A stretch of DNA of 64,000 bases. Source: a virus. The translations under genes were made by a program, and so were the position numbers. Below the pieces are notes generated by a model. That model was not told where the DNA came from. It saw only the letters and a list, made by a program, of their open reading frames with translations, and made no database searches. Each line of letters starts with the position of its first letter. Within the stretch, counting starts at the first letter, position 1. This document shows positions 1-10,057 of the stretch, one piece after another. The DNA is taken from the IMG/VR virus record IMGVR_UViG_3300031673_008942, positions 1 through 64,000 of that record; one strand, given 5' to 3'.

Positions 1-3000
1 GCGACAGGCGTAACTGGGCTTCAAGGTTCAGAGGGTAACGATGGCGTTCAAGGATTCCAAGGTTCAACTGGTTCTCAAGGTTTAGGTTTACAAGGACCTG
101 GTGGTGCAACTGGACCAATGGGTGATGTGGGACCTCAAGGATTTCAAGGATTAGAGGGTGACCAAGGTCCGCAAGGCATAACAGGGGCAACAGGTAACCA
201 AGGATTTGAAGGACCTCAAGGTCCGGGTCCTGCAGGTCCTCAGGGCAACCAGGGATTCCAAGGAAATGTTGGTGCAACTGGCGTAACTGGATTGCAAGGT
301 GCTCAGGGTGAGGTTGGTTTTCAAGGCGTTCAAGGAAGTGTAAGCGGAACGGGAATCCAGGGTTCTCAGGGTTCTCAGGGTTCTCAGGGAGTAGAGGGTT
401 CTCAGGGAGTAGAAGGTTCTCAGGGAGTAGAAGGTTCTCAGGGATATCAAGGGATAACGGGTGCTACGGGTGCTACGGGTGCTACGGGTGCTCAGGGATT
501 CCAAGGTTTAGTTGGTTCAACTGGTGTCCAGGGGGTTGGCGTAACAGGATTACAAGGCTCTGATGGCCTGCAAGGCTCAACTGGCTCTCAAGGTTCTCAA
601 GGTTCTCAAGGATTAGTTGGCTCGACAGGTGCCCAAGGTAATGGAGCAGATGGTGCTCAAGGAAGCCAAGGCAATGATGGATTCCAAGGCTTAGTTGGGC
701 CAACAGGGGCAGACGGCATAACAGGACTTCAGGGTAACGATGGTTCAACAGGTGTTCAGGGTGTCGATGGCTTGCAAGGCTTTCAAGGATTTACTGGACC
801 TCAAGGATTGGGACTTCAAGGACCTGGTGGTGCAACTGGGCCAATGGGTGATGTGGGTCCTCAAGGATTTCAAGGTTTGGAAGGTGACCAAGGACCTCAA
901 GGGATTACGGGAGCAACAGGTAACCAGGGATTTGAAGGTCCACAAGGTCCGGGTCCTGCAGGTCCACAAGGGAATCAGGGATTCCAAGGATTTCAAGGAG
1001 TAACGGGAAGTTCAGGCGTTCAGGGTAGTCAAGGATTTGGAAGTACTGGGAGTCAGGGTAGTCAAGGATTGGTCGGTTCAACTGGTGGACAAGGTGACGA
1101 TGGAATACAAGGCTCTCAGGGATTTCAAGGCGTTACGGGAATTACTGGTGTTCAGGGTAACGATGGTCTACAAGGTGCTCAGGGACCTCAAGGTTTAGAG
1201 GGCTCAACTGGTGCTCAGGGCAATGATGGTTCAGATGGGAATCAAGGTTTAGAGGGCTCAACTGGGACTCAGGGTTTTCAGGGTGATGATGGATTAAAGG
1301 GAAATCAAGGTTCGCAAGGTGAAACAGGGATGCAGGGTTCAACTGGTGTTCAGGGAGTAACTGGAAACACTGGTGTTCAGGGGAATGATGGTTCGGATGG
1401 CGTCCAGGGTAGTCAAGGATTTCAAGGCTCTGATGGAACACAGGGAAGCCAAGGCTCGCAGGGAGTTCAAGGAATTACGGGTGTAACTGGATTACAGGGT
1501 GATAATGGTAACGATGGCTTGCAAGGCTTGCAAGGCTTTCAAGGATTTACTGGGCCACAAGGTTTAGGTCTACAAGGTCCTGGTGGAGTTACAGGACCAA
1601 TGGGTGATGTGGGTCCTCAAGGGTTCCAAGGTTTAGAAGGTGACCAAGGACCACAGGGAATTACGGGAGCAACGGGAACTCAGGGTGTTGCAGGTAATGA
1701 TGGTGTTCAAGGGCCACAGGGTAATCAGGGGCTGACCGGCTTGCAAGGTAGCAATGGTTCTCAAGGAACAAATGGCTCAACTGGAAGTACAGGCTTGCAA
1801 GGAAGTGATGGTAGTCAAGGATTTCAGGGGAGTCAAGGTTTAGTTGGAATAACTGGATTTCAAGGATTTCAGGGATTGATTGGTTTGCAAGGAGTTCAGG
1901 GATTAATTGGCTCAACTGGCGTTCAGGGAGCGCAGGGAGAAGGGGGATTGCAGGGTACTCAAGGGCCAACTGGTATTACCGGAGCAGATGGAAATCAGGG
2001 CTTTCAGGGAGTAACTGGCTTACAAGGCGTAACTGGACTTCAGGGAAATGATGGATTGCAAGGATTTCAGGGATTTCAGGGAATAACTGGCTTGCAGGGA
2101 TTAGGCTTACAAGGACCTGGCGGGGCAACCGGTCCAGAAGGCGATGTCGGGCCTCAAGGATTTCAAGGTTTAGAAGGAGACCAAGGTCCGCAGGGAATTA
2201 CGGGAGCAACTGGTAGTCAAGGTTTTGAAGGTCCTCAAGGTCCCGGTCCCGCAGGACCTCAAGGGGCACAGGGAAGTCAGGGTTTCCAAGGCTCTCAGGG
2301 CGTTACTGGATTGCAAGGGCTTCAAGGCAATGATGGCTCTGATGGTGTTCAGGGCGTTCAGGGATTTCAAGGAATAACTGGCGTAACGGGCGTTCAAGGT
2401 TCTGATGGTTCTAATGGTCTTCAAGGGAATCAGGGATTAATTGGAGTCCAAGGTTCTCAAGGGAATCAGGGCGATATTGGAAGTACTGGATTGCAGGGCT
2501 CAGATGGAAACAATGGGGCTCAAGGCCCTCAGGGAAATCAGGGGAGTCAAGGATTAATTGGCTCAACAGGGGTTCAGGGTAATGATGGGTCTAATGGGGT
2601 TCAAGGTGCTCAGGGGGATATTGGAAGTACGGGGATACAGGGTTCTGATGGTAACGATGGTTTTCAAGGTAGTCAGGGATTAGTTGGTTCAACTGGAGTG
2701 CAGGGGGTCGCAGGGCTTCAGGGTGAAATCGGATTTCAAGGCAATCAGGGATTAATTGGAACAACTGGTGCTCAAGGTTCTGATGGTTCTGATGGGCTTC
2801 AGGGGCCACAAGGAAATACAGGCTCAGATGGCTTACAGGGTCCGCAAGGATTGAGAGGATTTCAAGGATTTGTAGGACTACAAGGACCTCAGGGCGATAC
2901 TGGTTCCGATGGTCTTCAAGGTCCTCAGGGATTGATTGGTATAACTGGAATCGGTGTGCAAGGACCTCAGGGAGTTGAAGGGCTTCAGGGGAATCAAGGA

Positions 3001-3363
3001 TTTATCGGAGTTACGGGACCGACTGGAAGTGCTCTTCTTCTTTGGACTACTGGTCGGAGTTCGAATGTCTCTGATTCTTATTTGGAACAAAATACAGTTC
3101 CAACAAATTTAGCTCCATTGGTTATTCCATCAGATGCAAGAATTGGGGCTTTATCGGCATCCACTGATGGGGTTGAGTCTTGGACAGGAGAAGTGAGGCT
3201 TAATGGTGCTACAACTCCAAGTGTTTCTATTGTGATAACGGCAGCGGATACCGCATTTGAGCTGAAGGACTTTGATGTAAGTGCTGGTGATACGTTGGCA
3301 ACTTATTGTTTAGGGGGCTCTATCAGCAAGCCTCAATTAATGGTTTGGTTTACAGGAAGATAA
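1..3363 (+). CDS. Collagen-like phage fibre protein, 5' end outside window
   Basis: The reading frame is open from base 1, so the true start lies upstream and at least 1120 residues are present. About residues 1-1006 are uninterrupted Gly-X-Y triplets, with Gln very common at Y (GFQ, GLQ, GPQ) and Asp/Asn/Ser/Thr in the rest; Lys and Arg are almost absent. A block around the motif [13 protein letters not shown] recurs at about nt 115, 841, 1597 and 2131, giving imperfect long repeats of about 0.54-0.76 kb. The last ~115 residues (from GSALLLW) are non-collagenous and look like a beta-rich trimerisation or receptor-binding head. Such proteins are usually tail or head fibres of phages. The role as a fibre is inferred from the repeats and the virion-gene context; the receptor is unknown. 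Confidence 0.85.
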   Translation, partial: ATGVTGLQGSEGNDGVQGFQGSTGSQGLGLQGPGGATGPMGDVGPQGFQGLEGDQGPQGITGATGNQGFEGPQGPGPAGPQGNQGFQGNVGATGVTGLQGAQGEVGFQGVQGSVSGTGIQGSQGSQGSQGVEGSQGVEGSQGVEGSQGYQGITGATGATGATGAQGFQGLVGSTGVQGVGVTGLQGSDGLQGSTGSQGSQGSQGLVGSTGAQGNGADGAQGSQGNDGFQGLVGPTGADGITGLQGNDGSTGVQGVDGLQGFQGFTGPQGLGLQGPGGATGPMGDVGPQGFQGLEGDQGPQGITGATGNQGFEGPQGPGPAGPQGNQGFQGFQGVTGSSGVQGSQGFGSTGSQGSQGLVGSTGGQGDDGIQGSQGFQGVTGITGVQGNDGLQGAQGPQGLEGSTGAQGNDGSDGNQGLEGSTGTQGFQGDDGLKGNQGSQGETGMQGSTGVQGVTGNTGVQGNDGSDGVQGSQGFQGSDGTQGSQGSQGVQGITGVTGLQGDNGNDGLQGLQGFQGFTGPQGLGLQGPGGVTGPMGDVGPQGFQGLEGDQGPQGITGATGTQGVAGNDGVQGPQGNQGLTGLQGSNGSQGTNGSTGSTGLQGSDGSQGFQGSQGLVGITGFQGFQGLIGLQGVQGLIGSTGVQGAQGEGGLQGTQGPTGITGADGNQGFQGVTGLQGVTGLQGNDGLQGFQGFQGITGLQGLGLQGPGGATGPEGDVGPQGFQGLEGDQGPQGITGATGSQGFEGPQGPGPAGPQGAQGSQGFQGSQGVTGLQGLQGNDGSDGVQGVQGFQGITGVTGVQGSDGSNGLQGNQGLIGVQGSQGNQGDIGSTGLQGSDGNNGAQGPQGNQGSQGLIGSTGVQGNDGSNGVQGAQGDIGSTGIQGSDGNDGFQGSQGLVGSTGVQGVAGLQGEIGFQGNQGLIGTTGAQGSDGSDGLQGPQGNTGSDGLQGPQGLRGFQGFVGLQGPQGDTGSDGLQGPQGLIGITGIGVQGPQGVEGLQGNQGFIGVTGPTGSALLLWTTGRSSNVSDSYLEQNTVPTNLAPLVIPSDARIGALSASTDGVESWTGEVRLNGATTPSVSIVITAADTAFELKDFDVSAGDTLATYCLGGSISKPQLMVWFTGR

Positions 3364-3367
3364 AAAT

Positions 3368-4342
3368 ATGGCAGATACAAATCCAATTTTATTAACAACG
3401 ACTGGAACACTAAGTCCAGTTCCTATAAGAGATTTAGGAAAAGAGCCGGGTTTTGTGCATCCCACAGTAAGTGAGGATTTGACAGGACAGTTTGGGTTGA
3501 GCGAGCTGTACTCGTCTAATGATTTACAAAGTGCTGTTGATGATGGATATATTATTTTAAGAGACCAATTTGGTAATCTGATTGATGATATTCGCTTGCA
3601 GTTGGTGTCGTCTATGGGTGTGGAGAATGATGGGACGCCCCTGATTGACTGGGGTGCAGTTCTTAATTTTTCAGGAGCTATTAGTGTTGCAACTGGTGCA
3701 ACGGGTGGACGAGTTAATTTAGTTGTTGCTGATGGTGCGACTGGGTCTCAAGGACCTCTAGGATTGCAAGGATTTGAAGGAAGTCAAGGTCCGCTCGGCT
3801 TACAGGGATTTACAGGCGTGCAGGGTAATGCTGGACAGGATGGCGTTCAGGGTGCTCAAGGCATTCAAGGTATAACTGGACCCTCTTTGACAGCTAGTGA
3901 AATTATTAGCGGGGTAACTGGAATACCTGTTGCTATTGCTGTTGCAACAGCAGAGGAAGAAGCCTCCACAACTTCTACTACTGAATTTGTAGAGAAAATG
4001 CGTTTAGGCTGGGTTCCGAATGGTACGTCTCATTATTATCTTGAGTGGTATTTTGAACATACTGTTGACACTGCTTCTCGTTTAGTGGAGACTCGTGTTC
4101 GATTGGATGATACTTGGGTTTTAGGTTCGGATATATTTGAGGCATCTAGTGCTAATGCTTATTCAATGCGTTCGGGATGGCTCATTACTGGCCCTGTTGC
4201 TATTACTGGACCAACTGGTGCGACAGGAAGAATAATTGATATGGATTTCCGTAGGTTTCCCGGTGGTGGTGGTAATGCCACAGTGCGGATAAGGCGTGCT
4301 CGTATTAGAATTAGTGAAATAAGCGGTGAGGGGGCTAACTAA
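3368..4342 (+). CDS. Fibre protein with a short collagen-like middle
   Basis: This 324-residue protein has a non-repetitive N-terminal domain (about 1-118), a short collagen-like segment of about 18 triplets (about 119-172, again GLQ/GFQ/GVQ rich), and a C-terminal domain of about 150 residues ending in a basic strand-rich region. It starts 5 nt after the preceding fibre gene and its stop overlaps the next start, so the three are translated together. The architecture (anchor, collagen shaft, head) suggests a short virion spike or fibre. No specific family is recognised. Confidence 0.7.
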   Translation: MADTNPILLTTTGTLSPVPIRDLGKEPGFVHPTVSEDLTGQFGLSELYSSNDLQSAVDDGYIILRDQFGNLIDDIRLQLVSSMGVENDGTPLIDWGAVLNFSGAISVATGATGGRVNLVVADGATGSQGPLGLQGFEGSQGPLGLQGFTGVQGNAGQDGVQGAQGIQGITGPSLTASEIISGVTGIPVAIAVATAEEEASTTSTTEFVEKMRLGWVPNGTSHYYLEWYFEHTVDTASRLVETRVRLDDTWVLGSDIFEASSANAYSMRSGWLITGPVAITGPTGATGRIIDMDFRRFPGGGGNATVRIRRARIRISEISGEGAN

Positions 4343-5274
4343 TGGCATTTAAATATAGTTATGTAAAAGAGGTTAACCCTTCTTGTTTAAGTCAAGACAT
4401 TGATGATAGTTCTATTGTTTCTGTTTTAGCTTACATAAACACTCATGGGACTAGCGTAGATATCTTTTTTGAGACTGCGTTGTCAGGTGGCGATGAGACT
4501 ACTTTGGATGGAATTGTTGCAAGTCAAGTTGATGAGCCATTACCAGAAGAAATGAGTGGGTTAGTGGTTGGATTATCAATCTCTAATAATGCGATGACTC
4601 CAGATAGTGAGATTGATATTAGTAAAGGAAGAGTAAGAAGGAGGGGTGTTCCTTTTTCTCTTGATGCCTCCATCACTATTGATATAACTGCAAGTGGTTT
4701 GAATGGTCTGGATACGGGCTCTGTTCAGGCAGATACTTGGTATGCTGTTTTTGTTATTTCTAATGGTGATGAGACGATTACTTCAGCCGGAATATTTTCT
4801 TTAAGTCTGGAGCCGGATATGCCATCGGGGTATTGTTGTTATCGCAGGGTTGGCTGGGTGAAGACAGATGTCTCTAGTAATATCATGTCGTTCCAAGAAA
4901 GATGGACTGGCAATACCCGAAGATTTTATTGGGATGAGCAGTTGTCAACCACGAGCGTTCTTGATAATGGTTCTGCATCAACTTTTACAGCCGTAGACCT
5001 TTCGGCTTTTATGCCTCAGACTTCTTGTTGTGCTATCTTAAGTGTTGATTTTAAAACGGGTATAAGTGGTGATGGTTCTGATGATGTAAAGTTCCGAATC
5101 ACTGGTTCTTCTTTTGCTATTGCAGAACTTGCAACAGGTTCTGTTTCTGGTAAAAAAGCAAATTTTTATTTAGAGCTACCTACTGATGCGAATCAATCTA
5201 TTGATTACAAGGTTATTGATGGGGCAAATAACAAAGCAGGGATTTCAGTTAGAGGGTGGTATGATGACCTTTAA
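4342..5274 (+). CDS. Putative virion fibre-associated protein
   Basis: A 310-residue protein whose ATG overlaps the TAA of the fibre gene before it. It is rich in Ser, Thr, Gly and beta-strand-like segments, with a central stretch (SKGRVRRRGVPFSL, about residues 94-107) followed by a strand-rich domain with paired cysteines (GYCCY and SCCA). There are no membrane segments. The composition resembles fibre or baseplate-appendage proteins of tailed phages, and the position between collagen-like fibre genes and head genes supports a structural role. No family is firmly recognised. Confidence 0.6.
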   Translation: MAFKYSYVKEVNPSCLSQDIDDSSIVSVLAYINTHGTSVDIFFETALSGGDETTLDGIVASQVDEPLPEEMSGLVVGLSISNNAMTPDSEIDISKGRVRRRGVPFSLDASITIDITASGLNGLDTGSVQADTWYAVFVISNGDETITSAGIFSLSLEPDMPSGYCCYRRVGWVKTDVSSNIMSFQERWTGNTRRFYWDEQLSTTSVLDNGSASTFTAVDLSAFMPQTSCCAILSVDFKTGISGDGSDDVKFRITGSSFAIAELATGSVSGKKANFYLELPTDANQSIDYKVIDGANNKAGISVRGWYDDL

Positions 5275-5291
5275 TACTTGGAGGATTTATT

Positions 5292-5855
5292 ATGGCTTAT
5301 AATGGCGTAAAGCAGATAGTGATTGATACGGCTACTAATGAGGTGTTGCGGTATGGGTATTGTGATATGGCGAATGATGGAATATTTGATGCTGCCACTG
5401 AAACAATAGTTGAGAATGGACATCGTTTTGATTCTCGTGTTGCCGAGTTTGAATGGAGTTGGAATGGTTCGGTCTTTTCAAAAGGAAATGCAAAGATTTT
5501 AGAAGGTGCTTCCAAGATTCAGCAAGTTGATGTTAATAAGGAAGTGAATAAAAATTCATATACGAAAGTTTCAAGGATTGTTTATAATGGTAAAAAGACA
5601 GGTGTGATAAGAGAGATTGAGGCTGTTTGTTATGCGGGAAACTCTAATGTTACTTATGATTTAAGAGTGGTTGACCGTAAAAATGGCGGTGAGGTCATTG
5701 CAGAAGCCACAGGGTTTAATAATACAGAGCCAGATATTGTTGTTTTGACAAATTTGGAATCTCTTGGCAATAGAAAAACGGTATTGGAAATTCAAATAAG
5801 ACGCTCTGGTTCTTCTGGGTGGGCGTATTTGGATTCTCTGTTGCTGAAATATTAA
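5292..5855 (+). CDS. Hypothetical virion protein
   Basis: 187 residues, preceded by a GAGG ribosome site about 8 nt upstream. It is predicted to be soluble and strand-rich, with a basic middle (about 75-105) and a C-terminal beta-sandwich-like half. It has no signal peptide or catalytic motif that I recognise. It is co-directional and closely spaced with neighbouring virion genes, so a minor structural role is the likeliest guess. Confidence 0.55.
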   Translation: MAYNGVKQIVIDTATNEVLRYGYCDMANDGIFDAATETIVENGHRFDSRVAEFEWSWNGSVFSKGNAKILEGASKIQQVDVNKEVNKNSYTKVSRIVYNGKKTGVIREIEAVCYAGNSNVTYDLRVVDRKNGGEVIAEATGFNNTEPDIVVLTNLESLGNRKTVLEIQIRRSGSSGWAYLDSLLLKY

Positions 5856-5870
5856 TGGAGGACTTTTAAG

Positions 5871-6767
5871 ATGAGTGTATTAAATAAATATCAGATTTGG
5901 TGTGAAACTGATTTAAAATATGAATATGTATGGAAAGCCGAAGGGGAAGATGTTCCAACAAGTTGCCCTACAAATACTGCTCATACTGTAGATTCTTCTA
6001 AGACTGCAATTGCAGATGAGATTAATGTTGAGGTTCATGATATTTCTGGACGGCAGAGGGTTCATCAATCTTCTAAGCCTATCGGCTCTGTGATTTATTT
6101 TACCGGAGAAGGGGATGATGCCACTTCGGTAGGTAGCAAGAAGGGCGGACAGGAGATGATTATTCAGCATAAGGTGTCTGATGAGACTCCTCAAGTTTTA
6201 GATATTTGGTTCAATGCAGTTGCTAATCGGACATGGCTTCATGAGGGGTATGTCCAATGGCGTAATGCAGAGTTTGACAGAATATCATTGAGTGTTGTTC
6301 CTAAGTTGGCTATTACAACGGTTGGAAGTAATACGAACTATGCGAATGGTCCTGCGTCTGCTCCTTATTTGATTATTCCGGCAGCAGGGGATGGAACAGT
6401 TGATATTGCGACAGGGGTTTTGGAAGAGCATGATGGTGGTTTGGTTTATATGCCAAATGAGGATGATGGCACTCCCCCAGTGGCTTTTTGGAATGCAGAT
6501 TGGAATGCAGCGACTAGCAAGTTTGAGAATATAAGTGCTGCTCCTACGGGAAATGGTCGTTATAATTTGTTCAATACTCAAATTACGTTTCATAATTTTG
6601 TTAATCGCTTCCCTTTATTAGGGGGTGGTTTTATGAAGATGCAAACATCGGATATCTCTGAGTTAGGGCATGGAATGATTGTTCGCCTGACAGCAGAGAC
6701 GATAGGAGCAGACCATGATTGGGATATGTCGATATTATTAATGTTGGCAAGAGCAACCACGGTTTAA
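5871..6767 (+). CDS. Hypothetical virion protein (beta-rich, 298 aa)
   Basis: 298 residues with a GGAGG site 10 nt before the ATG. Trp and aromatic residues are spaced through a strand-rich sequence (WFNAVANRTWLHEGYVQW, WNADWNAA), and there is no transmembrane segment. The size, composition and place in the fibre/head operon fit a minor capsid, fibre or appendage protein. I recognise no family. Confidence 0.55.
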   Translation: MSVLNKYQIWCETDLKYEYVWKAEGEDVPTSCPTNTAHTVDSSKTAIADEINVEVHDISGRQRVHQSSKPIGSVIYFTGEGDDATSVGSKKGGQEMIIQHKVSDETPQVLDIWFNAVANRTWLHEGYVQWRNAEFDRISLSVVPKLAITTVGSNTNYANGPASAPYLIIPAAGDGTVDIATGVLEEHDGGLVYMPNEDDGTPPVAFWNADWNAATSKFENISAAPTGNGRYNLFNTQITFHNFVNRFPLLGGGFMKMQTSDISELGHGMIVRLTAETIGADHDWDMSILLMLARATTV

Positions 6768-6796
6768 AATTAAAAATTAAAAAAGGAGGCTGAATT

Positions 6797-7207
6797 ATGG
6801 CAGCTAATGAAAGAGTACAATGGGATATTAATGATATTCCTTATGGTCAGCTTGCTCCCTCGCAAGCAAATAGAACTAATTTTACGCCTGGGAAAGTTAA
6901 TGCAGGTCCAGGTGACCAGAATTGGCCAGAAGTTTATCGTATACCAGTTGGTTTGCCTGCTTTCGAGCAGAATGGACCTTTAGAGGTAGAGCGAGTTCGT
7001 GTGATTAAACTCCATAGGAATACAGTATCTGACCAAGTTATTGGTGCTCCAGTCGAAGGAACTCCCGTTACTTATCTTCTTCCTGATGATTCTGTCTGGG
7101 GGACGGGTAATACTCCAGAATATGAGTTTACCCCAACTGATACACAAGATGTTGATGGAGACCAAGAGCGTATTGCTGGTTATGATTGGGCGAAAGGCTT
7201 GGTTTAA
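6797..7207 (+). CDS. Hypothetical small virion protein
   Basis: 136 residues, with a strong AAGGAGG site about 8 nt upstream of the ATG. It is acidic, Pro/Asn-rich and without membrane segments. The gene lies 8 nt upstream of the next cysteine-containing gene and probably shares its transcript. Function unknown. Confidence 0.55.
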   Translation: MAANERVQWDINDIPYGQLAPSQANRTNFTPGKVNAGPGDQNWPEVYRIPVGLPAFEQNGPLEVERVRVIKLHRNTVSDQVIGAPVEGTPVTYLLPDDSVWGTGNTPEYEFTPTDTQDVDGDQERIAGYDWAKGLV

Positions 7208-7215
7208 GGGGCTGA

Positions 7216-7563
7216 ATGTCTAATCAAATATCAGACCCTAATCCTCATAATTTAACTTTCCCCTATCCCTTGAATGGTCCCGGACCTGCAAGGGCTAGAG
7301 GGCAAGGATGTTTGGTGTGTGTGCATCAGACGATTTGCCCCGCAGTATATTGGTTTTATCGGTATACTCAGAATGAGTTGGGTCAGACGCAAGGCACTTT
7401 GTGTGCTTCTTGGTCGGACAATCCAGCGGATTCTCCTACTCCGGTCAATGAACCTGATTTGGAAGAGAATGAATATATTGCTATTCAGGGGATTGGCTCG
7501 GAGGCACGTAGGAATGGTATCACAGAGCCTGTAACTGGCAGTAACCGTCGTGGAGCTTCGTAA
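7216..7563 (+). CDS. Small cysteine-containing phage protein
   Basis: 115 residues. Four cysteines lie in a central region (GCLVCVHQTICPAVYWF, then LCASW), which could bind a metal or form disulphides. The C-terminus is low in complexity and Arg/Ser-rich. The stop codon overlaps the start of the next gene (TAATG), which indicates translational coupling to the WYL-like protein. No family is recognised. Confidence 0.55.
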   Translation: MSNQISDPNPHNLTFPYPLNGPGPARARGQGCLVCVHQTICPAVYWFYRYTQNELGQTQGTLCASWSDNPADSPTPVNEPDLEENEYIAIQGIGSEARRNGITEPVTGSNRRGAS

Positions 7564-7979
7564 TGGCAGGTCGTTCTTACCAGGAAATTATAGATAAGGG
7601 TCTGAAAGACCTTGAGAAGCAAGCTTTTATTGAAGCCCAGGAGGCGAAGGCTCAGAAGCGTAAGCCGAAGCGTGTAGGGCAAAAACATAAGGCTGGTACT
7701 CTTTTTGCTAAAAGGAATAAGCGTTTGGCGATTCGAGAGGGTGCCCTTCGTAATACCCAAATCATCATTACATACACTAAAACCACGACTGGTGAGACAA
7801 AGAAGTATGTGGTGGCTCCTTATTCCTACAAGTTTAGGAGATTGAAGGTTGGTCTTCGTAAGATGTTGTATGCGTGGGACATGAAGGATAAAAAGATAAA
7901 GAGTTTTGCCTTAAGGGATATTAAGAAGGTGGCACTTACGGACCGAAAATTTCGTCCAAAATGGCCAGTTGAAATCTAA
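7563..7979 (+). CDS. Basic WYL-like domain protein
   Basis: 138 residues. A very basic helical N-terminal half (about 1-60, KRKPKR, AKRNKR) precedes a compact C-terminal part that reads like a WYL-type beta-barrel: a strand with ITYTKTTTGE, then VVAPYSYKF, a segment LYAWDMKD, and a closing FRPKWPVEI. WYL domains are SH3-like folds that bind nucleotides or nucleic acids in bacterial and phage regulators. Nucleic-acid binding is inferred from the fold-like pattern and the charge. The protein is in the head-module neighbourhood, so it may instead be a packaged DNA-binding protein. Confidence 0.55.
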   Translation: MAGRSYQEIIDKGLKDLEKQAFIEAQEAKAQKRKPKRVGQKHKAGTLFAKRNKRLAIREGALRNTQIIITYTKTTTGETKKYVVAPYSYKFRRLKVGLRKMLYAWDMKDKKIKSFALRDIKKVALTDRKFRPKWPVEI

Positions 7980-8031
7980 ATCGTTTTTTTAACAATTTTT
8001 TTATATAAATGTTTTTGATAGGAGGATTACA

Positions 8032-8727
8032 ATGCGTAGTCGAAGAAGCAGTACTTATTGGACGTCAGAATTAGCCGCGATGCTTAGGCAATTTGAGGTT
8101 GGTGATATGGTATCATCCATCCTAACCGATAGTCGTGTTCTGTATGGTATCGTCAAAGATGTAAGTGAGAAGACTAATAAGGTCTTAGTCGCTTGGAGTG
8201 GTGGTAGTTATGTTCAGCATGACCCCGATGAAATAGCTTTATGGATGGGTCCTGTAGATAGAGAGACTTTGCAGTCTCGTTTGGCCTCCCGAAGAGCTAA
8301 AATGGCTTTTGAGGTAATGGTTGGTGGTGCTGAAGAAACTGATGATGTTCCTCCCGATTTTGTAGGCAATCCAGAAGTTCATGGTATTGAGGAGCCTCGT
8401 GGTGGCGGATTCAGTATTATGCAGAATTTGCAAAAAGATTTGAGAAAAGAAGAGACTGAGGAAAGGACTGCTTCCGTTAAGTCTCGCAGAGCGATGTATT
8501 GGGGTGGACCTGGGCGACAGTATCGACTGACCCAAAAAGAGCAAAATGGCGTGGAGCCAATTTGTTGCCCCAAATGTAAAGAGTCTTTGGAGGTTTATCC
8601 ATTTACTCGTAAGGAGAAGCTTTATTCTTGTCCGACTTGTGAGTTCAAAATTCCATCAAGCAAGGTTGTCACTATTGTTGAGCCGGAAACTGAACTTGAA
8701 ATATTAGCTTCTCGGAGAGGGAAGTAA
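8032..8727 (+). CDS. SH3-like/zinc-ribbon protein upstream of head genes
   Basis: 231 residues with a GGAGG site 8 nt before the ATG. The N-terminal part (about 22-68) has the pattern of a KOW/SH3-like barrel (GDMVSSI, LYGIVKDV, VLVAWSGG). The C-terminal part carries a four-cysteine zinc ribbon: CCPKCK then, about 18 residues later, CPTCEF. The middle is charged and flexible. Its position one small gene before the prohead protease suggests a head-related or regulatory protein; the function is unknown. Confidence 0.6.
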   Translation: MRSRRSSTYWTSELAAMLRQFEVGDMVSSILTDSRVLYGIVKDVSEKTNKVLVAWSGGSYVQHDPDEIALWMGPVDRETLQSRLASRRAKMAFEVMVGGAEETDDVPPDFVGNPEVHGIEEPRGGGFSIMQNLQKDLRKEETEERTASVKSRRAMYWGGPGRQYRLTQKEQNGVEPICCPKCKESLEVYPFTRKEKLYSCPTCEFKIPSSKVVTIVEPETELEILASRRGK

Positions 8728-8758
8728 AAACGTAACCAAAAACCCTAAGGAGATTATT

Positions 8759-8971
8759 ATGGGATTCGAGGTATTGAGAGAAGAAGAACAACCATTCTTC
8801 AAAGAAAATAAGATTGCCGTTCCTAGTCGTGTTACTAATTTTGTGAGTCAGGGTGGCAAGACTCAACCAACCATCCAGAAGAATTATCTTCAATATGAAG
8901 GTGTTGGTAAGCCTGGTACTGAGTCTGATGTATTAGAGGTTTATCTGCCTAATTCTTACAACGTAAGCTAA
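8759..8971 (+). CDS. Small hypothetical protein (70 aa)
   Basis: 70 residues, soluble, with an AAGGAG site 9 nt upstream. No domain is recognised. It sits between the zinc-ribbon gene and the prohead protease and is followed by a GC-rich hairpin. Confidence 0.5.
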   Translation: MGFEVLREEEQPFFKENKIAVPSRVTNFVSQGGKTQPTIQKNYLQYEGVGKPGTESDVLEVYLPNSYNVS

Positions 8972-8987
8972 ACAGAGAGTTTTATAG

Positions 8988-9011
8988 TCCGTCCTTTCGG
9001 GGGCGGGCTTA
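8988..9011 (+). terminator. GC-rich hairpin before the protease gene
   Basis: AGTCCGTCC and GGGCGGGCT can pair (with G-U pairs) around a short TTTCG-containing loop. It is followed by TTAATTATT rather than a long T run. It could be a weak terminator, or a structure that limits ribosome access to the ATG at 9018, which has no clear Shine-Dalgarno sequence of its own. Confidence 0.45.
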
Positions 9012-9017
9012 ATTATT

Positions 9018-10025
9018 ATGAATAGACGTTGTACTTCAGAAACTTGTTTAGTGGAGGCGAATGTGCGAAGCAGTAGCATAGATATGCCATTAGCCACGAT
9101 TTTAGAAAGACCAAAGCAGGAATGGGAACGAATTCAGGCAGGTCATGGTCGTGTAAAGGTGGCTCGGAATATCCATGTTGATTGGAAGCAATTCAATCAA
9201 GATAATTATCTTTTCAGTCATTGTACCATTGTGGCATCAGTGGACGTAGAGGATAATTTTTATCATATTAAACCAGCTTGTAGTGATTTGGTTAATAATA
9301 ATGGTAATGCTTGGACGAATCCTGTTTTGCTTTCTACATTCAGAACCTTCATAGGGGCAGAAAATTATTTAGAGCATGTTCAGATTCCTGAGCTTTCTAA
9401 AGGTAAGATTTTAGATGTTGTTCTTCGCCCTGTTGAATATGAGAATAAGGTGGGTCAGACGGCGAATGTTTACTATGCTGATATTTTGGTTGCTACTGAA
9501 AGGAAGCATGGTGATTTGGTAACCAAGATTGCTTCTGGCGAATTAGATTCCATGTCCATGGGGTGTATTGCCAATCATGTTCAGTGTTCGGCTTGTGGTG
9601 TCGTGTTAGGCGACAATGACCCAAATTGTAATCATATAGCTTCACAATTACGACAGGACTTTGTTGATAAGAATGGAGTTAAGAGGGTTATTGCTGAGCT
9701 ATGTGGTCGGATGGTTTTCAATGCTCAAACTCAGCAATGGGAGGGAGACCCTGATAGTGTTCGTTTTATTGAGGCATCTTGGGTGGACCGTCCCGCTTTT
9801 GAGGGAGCTGTTTTGAATCATTATTTAAGTGAGGTTCCGAAGGCTGCTCAAATTTTACAATTTCCTACTAACCGTTTAGCCGAGACAGTTGAAGATATTT
9901 TCCGTATGCGTGTAGCAGACCGAAATGGGATGATAGTTTTGCGTGTTGCTCAGGATGAATTGAGAAAGCGTCAGAAAGAAGAAATGATTAATCGTGTTGC
10001 TAGGTCCCTTTATGTGGCTCGGTAA
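9018..10025 (+). CDS. Prohead (head maturation) protease
   Basis: Up to 335 residues. The core carries the motif SGELDSMSMG followed by a cysteine cluster CSACG...CNHI, a combination typical of a widespread family of phage head maturation proteases, in which the serine of the SMG motif is a candidate nucleophile. A second conserved block EASWVDRPAF follows. The gene sits just before scaffold-like, decoration and capsid genes, the usual order. The protease would cleave scaffold and capsid N-termini inside the procapsid. The start is uncertain: ATG at 9018 has no good ribosome site, whereas GTG at 9063 is preceded by GGAGG. The last ~30 residues are basic and helical. Confidence 0.8.
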   Translation: MNRRCTSETCLVEANVRSSSIDMPLATILERPKQEWERIQAGHGRVKVARNIHVDWKQFNQDNYLFSHCTIVASVDVEDNFYHIKPACSDLVNNNGNAWTNPVLLSTFRTFIGAENYLEHVQIPELSKGKILDVVLRPVEYENKVGQTANVYYADILVATERKHGDLVTKIASGELDSMSMGCIANHVQCSACGVVLGDNDPNCNHIASQLRQDFVDKNGVKRVIAELCGRMVFNAQTQQWEGDPDSVRFIEASWVDRPAFEGAVLNHYLSEVPKAAQILQFPTNRLAETVEDIFRMRVADRNGMIVLRVAQDELRKRQKEEMINRVARSLYVAR

Positions 10026-10057
10026 TTTAATATTAACTACTAAAAGGAGGAACACTC

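Noticed and set aside
151-3090. Several long open frames on the - strand across the collagen-like gene
   Set aside because: They mirror the triplet repeat of the real gene on the other strand; compositions are low-complexity Leu/Arg/Thr and no ribosome sites are present.
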